The notes under the pieces were generated by a model, which saw only the letters and a list, made by a program, of their open reading frames with translations, was not told the DNA's origin and ran no database searches. The position numbers and the translations under genes were made by a program. Positions 5,673-5,996 of a stretch of DNA of 5,996 nucleotides are shown here, piece after piece. Where the stretch lies: assembly GCA_947384055.1 (NCBI GenBank), contig CANDFO010000102.1, positions 1-5,996 of the forward strand, given 5' to 3'. Source of the DNA: an uncultured Flavonifractor sp. (lineage in GTDB: Bacteria; Bacillota; Clostridia; Oscillospirales; Oscillospiraceae). The first letter of the stretch is position 1; every line of letters starts with the position of its first letter.

Positions 5673-5996
5673 CTACCGGCATCCGGCGACAATCTGACGC
5701 AGCTGCTGCCAGCTGGCCTCCATATCGGACACCAGCTTGCACTGAGTGCGGCAGCGGTCCAGGTTCTGTCCTTCCCGGTCAATGTGGAAATAGACGTCCC
5801 CCAACAGATGGTCGGTCAGAAAGCGGATGCCGCACTCCAGGGTCATCAGCTTGGCCCCCCAAGGGAGAAATTCCACCTCCGCCGGAGTGAGCGCCCCCTC
5901 GGTCCCCTCCAGAAAAGCGGCGGTATAGACCGCGAACAGGTCCAGATCCAGATTGACCTTGCTCAGGTCGGTCTCGTCCTCGGCGCAGTGGTTGGC
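5673..5996 (-). CDS. APH-fold sugar kinase, NahK-like, C-terminal fragment (5' end outside window)
   Basis: The frame is open at the window edge and ends with TAG at 5675-5673, leaving 107 residues of the C-terminus. The fragment starts AxHCAEDETDLSKVNLDLDL, continues with a YTAAFLEG helix and then EFLPWGAKLMTLECGIRFL, TDHLLGDVYFHIDREGQNLD and RCRTQCKLVSDME. This pattern matches the C-terminal lobe of the aminoglycoside-phosphotransferase-fold kinases that include bifidobacterial N-acetylhexosamine 1-kinase. Those enzymes phosphorylate GlcNAc/GalNAc at the anomeric position to feed sugar-nucleotide and hexosamine metabolism. The catalytic loop and ATP-binding half are outside the window, so activity cannot be checked, and the substrate could be another sugar. 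It lies 166 bases upstream of glgX on the same strand, consistent with a carbohydrate-use locus, though a separate promoter in the spacer is possible. Confidence 0.65.
   Translation of the reverse strand, partial: ANHCAEDETDLSKVNLDLDLFAVYTAAFLEGTEGALTPAEVEFLPWGAKLMTLECGIRFLTDHLLGDVYFHIDREGQNLDRCRTQCKLVSDMEASWQQLRQIVAGCR

Noticed and set aside
5507..5782. An N-terminal extension of glgX by 92 codons
   Set aside because: It crosses the large inverted repeat and overlaps the kinase gene. It has no homology to GlgX, whereas AGGAGG lies five bases before the ATG at 5506.

Overview
The window looks like chromosomal DNA of a high-GC, anaerobic Firmicute, most likely a gut clostridium of the Oscillospiraceae type. 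This is inferred from strong AGGAGG ribosome-binding sites, a TTG start, a GlgX-type debranching enzyme next to an N-acetylhexosamine-kinase-like protein, and intergenic DNA crowded with GC-rich hairpins. No taxonomic marker gene is present, so the assignment is tentative.

Layout: 1-399 (+ strand) is the 3' end of a low-GC gene for an HD-domain phosphohydrolase. Bases 400-968 hold no credible gene. They carry a mosaic of about nine hairpins, including intrinsic-terminator-like stems and two near-identical copies of one GNRA-loop hairpin, and they separate two convergent transcription units. From 5996 down to 969 everything is on the - strand: the C-terminal part of an APH-fold sugar kinase (NahK-like), a 166-base spacer with a large branched inverted-repeat structure, a 707-residue glycogen debranching enzyme (GlgX), a tRNA-dihydrouridine synthase and a homocysteine S-methyltransferase-family protein. 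The gaps of 39 and 107 bases are compatible with one transcript for the last three genes.

The kinase and GlgX fit intracellular sugar and glycogen use. The Dus and homocysteine methyltransferase genes are housekeeping functions (tRNA modification, one-carbon/methionine metabolism) that appear to be carried along in the same unit.

Points that stand out: a sharp base-composition break near 400-530 (about 39% GC on the left, about 65-75% in sampled lines on the right); the hairpin mosaic; the branched structured leader just before glgX; and a C-terminal tail on the homocysteine methyltransferase that looks like a shortened, degenerate piece of the MetH pterin-binding domain. I found no complete novel system, CRISPR array, rRNA, tRNA or transposase.
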